Part shown: positions 36,539-45,069 of the stretch, in pieces
How the letters are laid out: each line of letters opens with the position of its first letter
How positions within the stretch are numbered: the stretch's first letter is position 1
Source: Aureimonas ureilytica
GTDB lineage: Bacteria > Pseudomonadota > Alphaproteobacteria > Rhizobiales > Rhizobiaceae
DNA length: 64,000 nucleotides
Assembly: GCF_001475935.1 (NCBI RefSeq)
Contig: NZ_LDQA01000041.1
Location: 19,333 to 83,332 of the forward strand
Direction of reading: 5' to 3'
The notes under the pieces: model-generated
What the model was told of the DNA's origin: nothing
Databases searched by the model: none
What the model saw: the letters and a program-made list of their open reading frames with translations, nothing else
Made by a program: the position numbers and the translations under genes

Positions 36539-36958
36539 TCAGACCCCTGTCAAACGCGTGGGCAGGCGAATGCGCTCACCGCTGATCTCGTCCAGAATCG
36601 GACAATCGGGACCTCGTCCCTTTTCGCAATCCTGCGTCAGGGAGGCGAGCGAACGTTTAAGGGTCTGAAGTTCCTCGATCTTGCGGTCGATCTCGATCAG
36701 GCGCCGACTGGCGAGCCGGCGAACCTCGTCGCGCTGGCTCCCCTCCCCGCCATAGAGCGCCAGCAGCTTGCGCGCCTCGTCGATCGAAAAGCCGAGCGAG
36801 CGGGAGCGCTGGAGAAAGCGCAGGACATGCACGTCGCGCTCGCCATAGTCGCGATAGCCGTTGGCCGCGCGGGCGGGCCGCACGAGACCCACATCCTCGT
36901 AATAGCGTATGGTTTTCGGCGGCAGGCCGGACCGCCGCGAAGCCTCCCCGATATTCAT
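36539..36958 (-). CDS. cueR: CueR-type Cu(I)-responsive MerR regulator
   Basis: MerR-family activator of 139 aa. Residues 1-70 form the winged helix-turn-helix: MNIGEASRRSGLPPKTIRYYEDVGL (written in part as SGLPPKTIRYYEDVGL) and NGYRDYGERDVHVLRFL. A dimerisation coiled coil follows (about 75-110). The metal loop has C-x7-C (CEKGRGPDC) followed by PIL, matching the Cys pair of CueR-type Cu/Ag sensors. The start at 36958 is the family N-terminus; upstream codons belong to the leader. No copper ATPase, multicopper oxidase or chaperone gene is adjacent in the window, so its regulon must lie elsewhere. Confidence 0.88.
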   Translation of the reverse strand: MNIGEASRRSGLPPKTIRYYEDVGLVRPARAANGYRDYGERDVHVLRFLQRSRSLGFSIDEARKLLALYGGEGSQRDEVRRLASRRLIEIDRKIEELQTLKRSLASLTQDCEKGRGPDCPILDEISGERIRLPTRLTGV

Positions 36959-37195
36959 CCGAACCCCCGGAGTGTTACCCTGTATCCACAGGATCGGCAC
37001 AGACATGTCGCCGCCCTGTGGATCGTCAACTGTGCTCGCACCGCAACAATGAATTCTTAACCACGCACCGGTCTAATCTTCACGTTGCCAGACATGGGTC
37101 GGAGGCGTACGGATCGGGCACCCTCAATGGGATTGCTTGTCCGGGGCTTGCGACATGATCTGCCCGCCCGCCCCGCAGCCTGCACCGGACGTTTC

Positions 37196-37963
37196 ATGAA
37201 GACCCGCTCGAATCCGCTTCTCCTCGGCGTTTGCCTCGCCGCCATGGCTGCCCTCGGTGCCTGCACGACCACGCAGCAGCAGCGTGCCTCCATCGTCAAA
37301 GTCGCGCCTATGGCCCAGGCCTATGTCGCACCGACGGAAGAGATCAAGTCGGGCGGTCCGCTCGGCCCGGTCGAGTTGACGGCCTATGATTCCTTCGAGG
37401 ATGGCGGCTTCAAGCTTCCGAAGATCCCGGCGAACAAGATCAACGCACAGTTCCTGCGCCAGCGCGTGGTCTACAATGGCGAAGGGCTGGAGCCCGGCAC
37501 CGTCGTCGTCGACACGAACAACCACTTCCTCTACGTGGTCGAGCCGCAGGGCACCGCGATGCGCTACGGCATCGGCGTCGGCAAGGCCGGTTTTGCCTGG
37601 TCCGGCGAAGCGCAGATCAAGGACAAGCAGCACTGGCCGAAGTGGTTTCCGCCGGTCGAGATGATTGCGCGCCGCCCCGAACTCAAGCCTTACGGCAATG
37701 AGGTCGGCATGAATCCGGGCCTCAACAACCCGCTCGGCGCGCGCGCTCTGTATCTCTACCAGGGCAAGAAGGACACGCTGTTCCGTCTGCACGGCACGCC
37801 GGAATGGTGGTCGATCGGCAAGTCGGTCTCGTCGGGCTGCATCCGCCTGATGAACCAGGACATCGTCGATCTCTACGACCGCGTTCCGATGAATGCCCGC
37901 GTGATCGTGCTCCAGGGCAAGGAAACGCTGGAAGATCACCGCCGCGCGGCACCGCAGAGCTAA
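37196..37963 (+). CDS. L,D-transpeptidase lipoprotein (YkuD)
   Basis: Periplasmic L,D-transpeptidase of 255 aa, linking meso-DAP stem peptides or anchoring proteins. The N-terminus is a lipoprotein signal with lipobox AALGAC near residue 23. The YkuD domain (about 95-235) contains VVVDTNNHFLYVVEPQG and the catalytic region: HGTPEWWSIGKSVSSGCIRL (His at the left, Ser-Gly-Cys nucleophile at the right) followed by MNQDIVDLYDRV. All active-site residues are present. The start at 37196 is the only one that gives the lipobox in place. A strong terminator follows 28 nt after the stop. Confidence 0.92.
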   Translation: MKTRSNPLLLGVCLAAMAALGACTTTQQQRASIVKVAPMAQAYVAPTEEIKSGGPLGPVELTAYDSFEDGGFKLPKIPANKINAQFLRQRVVYNGEGLEPGTVVVDTNNHFLYVVEPQGTAMRYGIGVGKAGFAWSGEAQIKDKQHWPKWFPPVEMIARRPELKPYGNEVGMNPGLNNPLGARALYLYQGKKDTLFRLHGTPEWWSIGKSVSSGCIRLMNQDIVDLYDRVPMNARVIVLQGKETLEDHRRAAPQS

Positions 37964-37990
37964 ACAGTTTCAAGAGCGGGGGACCGCTCC

Positions 37991-38026
37991 GGCCGGGCGC
38001 TTCGGGGGAAGCGCCCGGCCTTTTTT
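37991..38026 (+). terminator. Strong hairpin terminator after the L,D-transpeptidase gene
   Basis: GGCCGGGCGCTT pairs with AAGCGCCCGGCC around a short G-rich loop, followed by TTTTTT. Confidence 0.92.
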
Positions 38027-38191
38027 ATGCGCTCTCGACTGGTCTCGGAGCCCGTCTTGCCCGACGCGCCGGGCTGTTCAGGCTACGGTTCCCCTTGCTG
38101 ACGCGGGTCTCGCGCTCGGGGGCAGCGGACGGCGTTTCCGCTGCCCGCGCCGCAGCCGGCCTCCTCTGGGCGCGAAGGCTTGCAAGCCGAA

Positions 38192-38860
38192 TCACGCTGG
38201 GTTTTGCGCCGTCGCGCGGCCCTCATACGCCATCCCAACACGCAGGCAGAGCGCAAGCGTGACCGCGTTCAGCCCATGCCATAGGAAGTGCGCGCCCAGG
38301 GGCCAAGAGGGGCAGACCGCCCCGTCCGCCATGCGGAAGAGAAGCGAGAGCGTGAAGACCGCGCCCGCGCCCAGGAGCCCACGCCCCGCCGCCTTTCGGC
38401 CGATCCCCATCAACCAGAGCGCCATACCGTAGAGCGCCAGAAGCGCCGGCAGATAGGCTTCCGACGATCCGAGAAGCGGCTCTGCCAAGGGTGCCACGAA
38501 CTGGTCGAAGGCGACAAAGGCGAGAAGCCCCAGCAGCGTCAGCGGCCAGGACAGGCCGATGAGCCGCCGCAGCGCCAGCGTGAAAAAGCCGAAGATGAAG
38601 AGCGCGATGGGCAGGACATCGGCCAGAGCCGACCAGCGGTTGGCAAAGGTGTGAAACAGGAAGGAGCCGACACCGATCACGCCGACGAGCCCGATCAGAA
38701 CCAGCGTGGCCCGGTCGCCCCCGCCCCTCGCCCGCCAGCGCCGGAAGGCCCAGAGCGCGGCCAGAAGAAAGGCGAGATTGGTCAGCGCGTTGACGGGCTC
38801 CGACCAGAAAGCCGCGCTGGTCCGCTCGCAATAGGCGTCGATCGGGGTGGTCCAGTCCAT
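38192..38860 (-). CDS. Alkaline-ceramidase-like membrane protein
   Basis: Membrane protein of 222 aa with about seven helices, of the ceramidase/PAQR-like CREST superfamily. The N-terminus reads MDWTTPIDAYCERTSAAFW and NALTNLAFLLAALWAF, matching bacterial ceramidase-family proteins; GSFLFHTFANRWSALADVLPI carries the metal-binding Ser-His-Asp set, and HFLWHGLNAVTLAL has the C-terminal HxxxH-like pair. Predicted Zn hydrolase of lipid amides; the substrate in bacteria is unknown. Start at 38860. It lies 37 nt downstream of the YqaA gene on the same strand. Confidence 0.85.
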   Translation of the reverse strand: MDWTTPIDAYCERTSAAFWSEPVNALTNLAFLLAALWAFRRWRARGGGDRATLVLIGLVGVIGVGSFLFHTFANRWSALADVLPIALFIFGFFTLALRRLIGLSWPLTLLGLLAFVAFDQFVAPLAEPLLGSSEAYLPALLALYGMALWLMGIGRKAAGRGLLGAGAVFTLSLLFRMADGAVCPSWPLGAHFLWHGLNAVTLALCLRVGMAYEGRATAQNPA

Positions 38861-38897
38861 GCCGCCTCCTTTCAGGGGGACGACGGGTGCCGAGCGG

Positions 38898-39353
38898 TCA
38901 ACCGCCCCAGAGGCCCAGCGTCGCCAAGGCCAGAACCACATAGCGCGCGCCCTTGCCCAGCGCCACGAGCGGCACGAACCAGCGCAGCGGCACGTGCAGA
39001 AGCCCGGCGATCACGGTCAGCGCGTCGCCCACGACCGGCAGCCAGGTGAAGAGAAGCGAAGGCAGGCCGAATCGCGTGAACCAACGCTCGGCCCGCGCCA
39101 GTTGCGGACCATCGGCCGGAAACCAGCTTCGGCCCCGGTAATGCGCGAGCGAGCGCCCGCAGAGCCAATTCACCACCGCGCCCAGCGTGTTGCCGGCGGT
39201 CGCCACCAGCACGAGGGCTATGGGCTGCCCCGTTCCGCTCGCCAGAAGCCCCACCAACACCGCCTCGGACGAAGCCGGAAACAGCGTTGCCGCGATGAAG
39301 GCGGAGGAAAAGAGCGCCAGATAGGGCCAGACTTCGGTGATCATCGCGGACAT
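38898..39353 (-). CDS. YqaA-family (SNARE/DedA-like) membrane protein
   Basis: Membrane protein of 151 aa of the YqaA/DedA-like group. Seen are FSSAFIAATLFPASSEAVLVG, ATAGNTLGAVVNWLCGR, RAERWFTRFGLPSLLFTWLPVVGD (written here in part as RFGLPSLLFTWLPVVGD) with the conserved Gly-Asp, and LHVPLRWFVPLVALGKGARY. Such proteins relate to lipid-carrier and membrane homeostasis; this one is short and normal for YqaA. It is followed by the ceramidase-like gene. The start is the first ATG before a hydrophobic segment. Confidence 0.87.
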   Translation of the reverse strand: MSAMITEVWPYLALFSSAFIAATLFPASSEAVLVGLLASGTGQPIALVLVATAGNTLGAVVNWLCGRSLAHYRGRSWFPADGPQLARAERWFTRFGLPSLLFTWLPVVGDALTVIAGLLHVPLRWFVPLVALGKGARYVVLALATLGLWGG

Positions 39354-39450
39354 GGGGCGTGGCCGGACAGGACAAGACCCGGCGGGGGCGAGAGGCCGCC
39401 GGCCGGGTCTTGGCGAAATGTAGGAGCCGGGCGGGAGGCCCGGCCAGGGA

Positions 39451-41631
39451 TCAGGCGCGGCGCGCCTCGGCCTTCTTTTCGAGGCGGCGGCGATGCAGGA
39501 CGGGCTCGGTATAGCCGTTCGGCTGCTCGCGCCCCTTCAGCACGAGATCGAGCGCGGCCTGGAAGGCGATGGAGCCGTCGAAATTCGGCGCCATCGGCTG
39601 GTAGGCCGGATCGCCCGCGTTCTGCTTGTCCACGACGGCCGCCATGCGCTGCATGGTCTCGACCACCTGGGCCTCGCTCACGACGCCGTGCAGCAGCCAG
39701 TTGGCGATGTGCTGCGAGGAGATGCGGCAGGTCGCCCGGTCTTCCATTAGGCCGACATTGTTGATGTCGGGCACCTTGGAGCAGCCGACGCCGGCATCCA
39801 CCCAGCGCACGACATAGCCTAGAATCCCCTGCGCATTGTTGTCGAGTTCGGCCTGCACGTCCTCCGGCGTCCAGTTCGGGCGCACGGCGACGGGAATGGT
39901 CAGGATGTCGGTGAGCTGAGTGCGCGGATGGCCCTCCAGCTTGCTCTGCACCTCGGAGACATCCACCTCGTGATAATGCGTGGCGTGAAGGGTCGCGGCC
40001 GTGGGCGACGGCACCCAGGCCGTGTTCGCGCCCGCCTTGGGATGGCCGACCTTCTGCTCCAGCATCGCGGCCATCTTGTCTGGCATGGCCCACATGCCCT
40101 TGCCGATCTGCGCATGGCCCTTGAGGCCGCAGGCGAGGCCCGTGTCGACGTTGCGGTCCTCATAGGCCTTGATCCAGGTGGAGGCCTTCATGTCCCCCTT
40201 GCGGATCATCGGCCCGAGTTCCATCGACGTGTGCATCTCGTCGCCGGTGCGGTCGAGGAAGCCGGTGTTGATGAAGACGACGCGCTTGCGGGCACGGCGG
40301 ATGCATTCCTTGAGGTTGGCCGTGGTGCGGCGCTCCTCGTCCATGATGCCCATCTTGACCGTGTTGGGCTGGAGGCCGAGCGCGGCCTCGACGCGGGCGA
40401 AGATCTCGTCGGCGAACTCCACCTCGTCCGGCCCGTGCATCTTGGGCTTGACGATATAGACCGAGCCGGCGCGCGAGTTGCGCAGCCCTTCGGTCTTCTT
40501 CAAGTCGTGCAGGGCGATGGTCACGGTGAAGAGCGCGTCGAGCAGCCCTTCGGGGGCTTCCGAGCCGTCGGGCAGAAGCACGGCGGGGTTGGTCATGAGG
40601 TGGCCGACATTGCGCACCAGCATGAGCGAGCGGCCGGGCAGCGTCAGCGCGGAGCCATCGGGCGCGGTATAGGCGCGGTCGTCCTCGAGGCGGCGGGTGA
40701 CGGTCTCGCCGCCCTTCTGGAAGGTCTCCTGAAGGTCGCCCTTCATCAGGCCCAGCCAGTTGCGATAGACGGCCGCCTTGTCTTCGGCGTCCACGGCGGC
40801 GACGGAATCCTCGCAGTCCTGGATCGTCGTGATCGCGCTTTCGAGGATGACATCGCTGATCCCGGCGTGATCGGTCTTGCCGATCGGCGAGGTCCGGTCG
40901 ATGACGATTTCGAGATAGAGGCCATTGTTGTTGAAGAGCAGCGCGGTCGGCTGGCCGACCTCGCCGCGATAGCCGGCGAACTGCTGCGGCTCGGCCAGCG
41001 GCACGAGGCGCGCGTCGCCCAGACGCGCGCAAAGCCGGCCATTCTCGATCTCGAAGCTCTTGGCATCGGTCCAGGACGCGCCGTTCAGCGGCACGGCGCG
41101 GTCGAGGAACGCGCGCGCCCAGGCCACCACCTTCGCGCCGCGCTTGGCATTGTAGCCGCGCCCGCGCTCGGCGCCATCCTCTTCGGAGATGGCGTCCGTG
41201 CCGTAGAGCGCGTCATAGAGCGAGCCCCAGCGCGCGTTCGCCGCGTTCAGCGCGAAGCGGGCATTGAGAACGGGCACGACGAGCTGCGGGCCGGCCTTGG
41301 TCGCGATCTCGGGATCGACATTCTCCGTCTCGACCGAGAAGGCCGGGCCTTCGGGCACGAGATAGCCGATCTCGCGCAGGAAGCTTTCGGCCTCCGCGCC
41401 GTCCACCGCCGCGCCCTTATGCTCGCGGCACCAGGCGTCGATCTGGAGTTGAAGCGCGTCGCGGCGCGCCAGAAGCTCGCGATTGCGCGGGGTCAGGTCG
41501 GTCAGAAGATCGGCAAGGGCCTGCCAGAAGCGGTCGGGCTCAATGCCGGTGCCGGGCAGCGCCTCGGTCTCGGCGAACTCCTTGAGGATGGACGAAACCT
41601 TCAGGCCATGAAGCTCGACATAATCGCTCAT
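39451..41631 (-). CDS. glcB: Malate synthase G
   Basis: Single-chain malate synthase G of 726 aa, condensing glyoxylate and acetyl-CoA (EC 2.3.3.9), part of the glyoxylate shunt or glycolate use. Recognisable parts: [61 protein letters not shown] (catalytic Asp/Glu region), [14 protein letters not shown], and [18 protein letters not shown] [18 protein letters not shown], then [19 protein letters not shown]. Full length and no break. The start ATG at 41631 is preceded by a GAGGGG that lies inside an inverted repeat. No aceA or glycolate genes are beside it. Confidence 0.97.
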   Translation of the reverse strand: MSDYVELHGLKVSSILKEFAETEALPGTGIEPDRFWQALADLLTDLTPRNRELLARRDALQLQIDAWCREHKGAAVDGAEAESFLREIGYLVPEGPAFSVETENVDPEIATKAGPQLVVPVLNARFALNAANARWGSLYDALYGTDAISEEDGAERGRGYNAKRGAKVVAWARAFLDRAVPLNGASWTDAKSFEIENGRLCARLGDARLVPLAEPQQFAGYRGEVGQPTALLFNNNGLYLEIVIDRTSPIGKTDHAGISDVILESAITTIQDCEDSVAAVDAEDKAAVYRNWLGLMKGDLQETFQKGGETVTRRLEDDRAYTAPDGSALTLPGRSLMLVRNVGHLMTNPAVLLPDGSEAPEGLLDALFTVTIALHDLKKTEGLRNSRAGSVYIVKPKMHGPDEVEFADEIFARVEAALGLQPNTVKMGIMDEERRTTANLKECIRRARKRVVFINTGFLDRTGDEMHTSMELGPMIRKGDMKASTWIKAYEDRNVDTGLACGLKGHAQIGKGMWAMPDKMAAMLEQKVGHPKAGANTAWVPSPTAATLHATHYHEVDVSEVQSKLEGHPRTQLTDILTIPVAVRPNWTPEDVQAELDNNAQGILGYVVRWVDAGVGCSKVPDINNVGLMEDRATCRISSQHIANWLLHGVVSEAQVVETMQRMAAVVDKQNAGDPAYQPMAPNFDGSIAFQAALDLVLKGREQPNGYTEPVLHRRRLEKKAEARRA

Positions 41632-41639
41632 ACGGCGCT

Positions 41640-41698
41640 CCCCTCGCATGCGTCGTCGAAAAAGACGGGTCGGCAAGCTGTGTCGGCCATGCGAGGGG
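41640..41698 (-). promoter_or_regulatory. Inverted repeat that can sequester the glcB ribosome binding site
   Basis: Arms 41688-41698 and 41640-41650 are perfect 11-bp complements (CCCCTCGCATG and CATGCGAGGGG on the transcript) with a 37-nt loop. The second arm contains GAGGGG, the likely Shine-Dalgarno sequence 8 nt before the glcB ATG, so folding would block initiation. A smaller CGTC/GACG stem fits in the loop. Confidence 0.55.
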
Positions 41699-41821
41699 CC
41701 GCTGTCAAACGGACTTTATCAAGACATGGCAGGGAACGGGCTTCCCAAACCCGGCTCCGGTCGGGAAACATGCTGGGCGGCGCGTCCCGGCGCCGCTCCG
41801 ATCCATGAGGAAGGCTTGCCC

Positions 41822-43429
41822 ATGAAATCGTCCCTCTTCGGCCTTGCCGCGATTCTTCTCGCCGGCACCGCCCTGCCCGCCGGGGCATTCGACTTGACGA
41901 TCCTGCACATCAACGATTTCCACAGCCGCGTGGAGCCGATCAACAAATATGACGGTCCCTGCTCGGCCAAGGAAGCGGCCGAGAAGAGCTGCTTCGGCGG
42001 CATCGCGCGCATCGCCTCCGCCATCGAGGCCGAGCGCAAGGCGGCCGGCAGCCGCCCCGTCCTCCTGCTAGATGCGGGCGACCAGAGCCAGGGCTCGCTC
42101 TTCTACACCTATTACAAGGACAAGGATTCGGCCGAGTTCATGAACCGACTTGGCTTCGAAGCCATGGCGGTCGGCAATCACGAGTTCGACGACGGCGTGC
42201 CGGTGGCGCTAAGCTTCGCGAGCGCGGTGAAGTTTCCGATGCTGATGGCCAATGCCGACCTGTCGCGCGAGCCCGAACTCGCCAAGCTGATCAAGCCCTC
42301 CACCATCATCGAGAAGGACGGAGAGAAGATCGGCATTATCGGCCTCACCCCGCGCGACAACCAGGAGCTGACGGCGGCCGGCAAGTCGATCAATTTCACC
42401 GATCCGGTGGAAGCGGCCAAGCGCGAGGCGGAGAAACTGACGAAGGAGGGCGTCAACAAGATCATCCTTCTCAGCCATTCCGGCTACGAGGTGGACAAGC
42501 GCCTCGCGGCCGAAGTGCCGGGCCTAGACGTGATCGTCGGCGGCCATTCGCACACGCTTCTTTCTTCCACCGACCCCAAGGCCGCCGGCCCCTACCCGAC
42601 CCTTGTGAAGGGGCCGGACGGGCGCGAAGTGCCGATCGTGCAGGCCTATGCCTATTCGAAATATCTCGGCAAGCTGGACGTCACCTTCGATGACCAGGGC
42701 CATGTCACCAAGGCGGAAGGCGCGCCGATCCTGCTCGATGCCTCCGTGCCGGAGGACGAGAGCTTCGTGGCGCGTGTCGCGGAGCTTGCCAAGCCTCTGG
42801 CGGAAATCCGCAACAAGGTCGTCGCCCAGACGGCGGAGCCGATCGACGGCGCACGCGAGGTCTGCCGCAAGGCCGAATGCGCCATGGGCGATCTCGTCGC
42901 CGATGCGCTTCTCGACCGCACCAAGGATCAGGGCGTCACCATCGCCATCGGCAATGGCGGCAATGTGCGCGCCTCGATCGACGCGGGCGACGTGACCATG
43001 GGCGAGATTCTCACCGTTCTGCCCTTCCAGAACACGATCGCGACCTTCCAGCTGACCGGAGCGGACATCAAGGCCGCGCTGGAAAACGGCGTCAGCCAGG
43101 TGGAGGACGGCGCCGGTCGCTTCCCGCAGGTGGCGGGCCTCCAGTTCGACTGGTCGCGCAAGGGGCAGGCGGGCGTCGATCGCGTCAAGGCCGTACGCGT
43201 CAAGAATGCCGCCGGCGAATGGGTGCCGATCGATCCGGCGGCCACCTATACGGTCGTCTCCAACAACTTCCTGCGCCAGGGCGGAGACGGCTATAAGGTC
43301 TTCGCCGAGAAGGCTCAGAATGCCTACGATTACGGCCCCAACATGGAGGACGCCGTGATCGCCTATCTCCAGGCGAAAGGCACGGCCTACAAGCCCTACA
43401 CGGACGGGCGCATACACGAGGTCGAGTAG
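41822..43429 (+). CDS. Periplasmic 5'-nucleotidase / UDP-sugar hydrolase
   Basis: Exported metallophosphoesterase of 535 aa (UshA-like). Signal peptide at residues 1-22 (ending AGAF). Dinuclear metal site: LHINDFHSRVEPI (DxH), LLDAGDQSQGSLF (GDxxQ), AVGNHEFDDG (GNHE), ILLSHSGYEVD, and VGGHSHTLLSS (GHxH). The C-terminal nucleotide-binding domain (about 335-520) has QTAEPIDGARE, AECAMGDLVADALL, IGNGGNVRASIDAGDVT and SNNFLRQGGDGYKVF. It would release phosphate and nucleosides from extracellular nucleotides. The ATG has AGGAAGG upstream. Divergent from glcB. Confidence 0.93.
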   Translation: MKSSLFGLAAILLAGTALPAGAFDLTILHINDFHSRVEPINKYDGPCSAKEAAEKSCFGGIARIASAIEAERKAAGSRPVLLLDAGDQSQGSLFYTYYKDKDSAEFMNRLGFEAMAVGNHEFDDGVPVALSFASAVKFPMLMANADLSREPELAKLIKPSTIIEKDGEKIGIIGLTPRDNQELTAAGKSINFTDPVEAAKREAEKLTKEGVNKIILLSHSGYEVDKRLAAEVPGLDVIVGGHSHTLLSSTDPKAAGPYPTLVKGPDGREVPIVQAYAYSKYLGKLDVTFDDQGHVTKAEGAPILLDASVPEDESFVARVAELAKPLAEIRNKVVAQTAEPIDGAREVCRKAECAMGDLVADALLDRTKDQGVTIAIGNGGNVRASIDAGDVTMGEILTVLPFQNTIATFQLTGADIKAALENGVSQVEDGAGRFPQVAGLQFDWSRKGQAGVDRVKAVRVKNAAGEWVPIDPAATYTVVSNNFLRQGGDGYKVFAEKAQNAYDYGPNMEDAVIAYLQAKGTAYKPYTDGRIHEVE

Positions 43430-43460
43430 GCGCACCGCGCTCAGGCGCATCGCAGCATGA

Positions 43461-43507
43461 GGGAACCCGCGCCGGTGCTCCGGCCTGCTGACGCGGGTTC
43501 CTTCTTC
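43461..43507 (+). terminator. Hairpin terminator after the nucleotidase gene
   Basis: GGAACCCGCG pairs with CGCGGGTTCC around a long GC-rich loop, followed by a pyrimidine/T-rich tail (TTCTTCC). Confidence 0.7.
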
Positions 43508-43582
43508 CACCAGCGCATGGAATTCGCTCGACCCGGCGGCGTCAGGGCCTAAAGTCCCTTTGCAAGAAGCAAGGGAGGCAAG

Positions 43583-44596
43583 ATGGACGGCTTGGCGCAA
43601 CTCGGGTTCGGACCCGGCAGCATTCTGGTCGTGGTTGTCGTCGTGGCGGTGCTATTCGTGCTTGCCTCGACGGTGAAGATCGTGCCGCAGGGCTATAATT
43701 ACACGGTCGAGAATTTCGGCCGCTACGTGCGCACGCTGACGCCCGGCCTCAACCTCATCACGCCCTTCGTGGAGCGGATCGGGCACAAGATGAACATGAT
43801 GGAGCAGGTGCTCGACGTCCCGACGCAGGAGGTCATCACCCGCGACAACGCCTCCGTCGCTGCCGATGGCGTCGCCTTCTACCAGATCCTCGACGCGTCC
43901 TCGGCGGCCTACGAGGTGTCGAACCTGCAATATGCCATCCTCAATCTCGTCATGACCAATCTGCGCTCGGTCATGGGCTCGATGGACCTCGACGACCTCC
44001 TCTCCAACCGCGACACGATCTCGGAGCGCATCCTGCGCGTGGTGGATCAGGCGGCCCATGGCTGGGGCATCAAGATCACGCGCATCGAGATCAAGGACAT
44101 CAACCCGCCGAAGAATCTCGTGGATTCCATGGCGCGGCAGATGATGGCCGAGCGCGAGAAGCGGGCCGAAATCCTCGAGGCCGAAGGCGCGCGCAACGCC
44201 AAGATCCTGCGCGCCGAGGGCGAGAAGCAGGCGCAGATCCTGGAGGCCGAGGGCAAGCGCGAGGCCGCCTATCGCGAGGCCGAGGCGCGCGAACGACTGG
44301 CCGAAGCCGAAGCCAAGGCGACACGCATGGTCTCGGAAGCCATTGCGGCGGGCGACGTGCAGGCGATCAATTATTTCGTGGCGCAGCGCTACACCGAAGC
44401 GCTCGGCAAGATCGCCTCCGCGCCCAACCAGCGCGTCATCTTCATGCCGCTGGAAGCCTCCTCGCTGATCGGCTCGATCGGCGGCATCGCGGAGCTGGCA
44501 AGGGCGAGCTTTCCCGACGCCGCGCCTGCCTCGGCCGTGCCGCAGGCCAGCACGCGGCGTCCGCCCGCCACCGTTCCCCCACGCGCCGGGGCGTAA
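43583..44596 (+). CDS. SPFH/Band 7 protein (QmcA-like)
   Basis: Membrane-anchored stomatin/prohibitin family protein of 337 aa. One helix at residues 12-33 (ILVVVVVVAVLFVLAST), then the SPFH core: VPQGYNYTVENFGRYVRTL, GLNLITPFVERIGHKMNMME in part, and LRSVMGSMDLDDLLSNRD. A coiled coil with repeated EAEGAR, EAEGEK, EAEGKR segments follows (200-255), then an Ala/Pro-rich tail. Typically paired with NfeD, as here: the nfeD-like gene begins 5 nt after the stop. They form ring or raft-like assemblies in membrane quality control; FtsH/QmcA kinship is known for homologs. Confidence 0.94.
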   Translation: MDGLAQLGFGPGSILVVVVVVAVLFVLASTVKIVPQGYNYTVENFGRYVRTLTPGLNLITPFVERIGHKMNMMEQVLDVPTQEVITRDNASVAADGVAFYQILDASSAAYEVSNLQYAILNLVMTNLRSVMGSMDLDDLLSNRDTISERILRVVDQAAHGWGIKITRIEIKDINPPKNLVDSMARQMMAEREKRAEILEAEGARNAKILRAEGEKQAQILEAEGKREAAYREAEARERLAEAEAKATRMVSEAIAAGDVQAINYFVAQRYTEALGKIASAPNQRVIFMPLEASSLIGSIGGIAELARASFPDAAPASAVPQASTRRPPATVPPRAGA

Positions 44597-44601
44597 CCGG
44601 A

Positions 44602-45057
44602 ATGGATGGGTTCACGTTGAGCTATGCCTGGCTGATCGCGGGCCTCGCGCTGCTCATGGGAGAGCTTCTCCTGCCGGGTGTCTATCTCCTGTTTCCCGGC
44701 ATTGGCGCGCTGGTCATCGGCATCAACGCGCTCTGGCTGCCCGCCTTCAGCTGGCAGAGCCAATGGATCGGCTTCGCGCTGGTGACGGGCGTCGCCACCC
44801 TTCTCGGCCATCGCCTCTATGGTCGCCGCGCCAAGCCGGCGGGCGAGGCGCCTTTGAACGAGCGCACGGCGCGGCTTGTCGGGCGGCGGGCCGTGGTCAG
44901 CGAGGAGATCCGCAACGGGCGCGGGCGCGTGGCGGTGGACGATGGCTGGTGGAGCGCCGAAGGGCCGGACCTCGCCGCCGGCGCCCCGGTCGTGATCGAG
45001 GCGGCGGAAGGCTCGATCCTGCGCGTGCGCCCGGCCGAGCCAAAGACACCCGTTTGA
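44602..45057 (+). CDS. NfeD-family membrane protein
   Basis: Partner of SPFH proteins. 151 aa, with two or three membrane helices (LSYAWLIAGLALLMGELLLPGVYLLFPG in part, and FSWQSQWIGFALVTGVATLLG in part) followed by a soluble OB-fold domain (about 85-145) with LNERTARLVGRRAVVSEEI, VDDGWWSAEGPDLAAGAPVV (in part). This is the short NfeD1b type without protease domain. It follows the QmcA-like gene by 5 nt and is therefore co-transcribed. It converges on the ROK repressor with only 12 nt between stops. Confidence 0.93.
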   Translation: MDGFTLSYAWLIAGLALLMGELLLPGVYLLFPGIGALVIGINALWLPAFSWQSQWIGFALVTGVATLLGHRLYGRRAKPAGEAPLNERTARLVGRRAVVSEEIRNGRGRVAVDDGWWSAEGPDLAAGAPVVIEAAEGSILRVRPAEPKTPV

Positions 45058-45069
45058 GCCCAGCGGCGC

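Noticed and set aside
39928..41808. 626-aa plus-strand frame opposite glcB
   Set aside because: Shadow; malate synthase G on the minus strand is full length.
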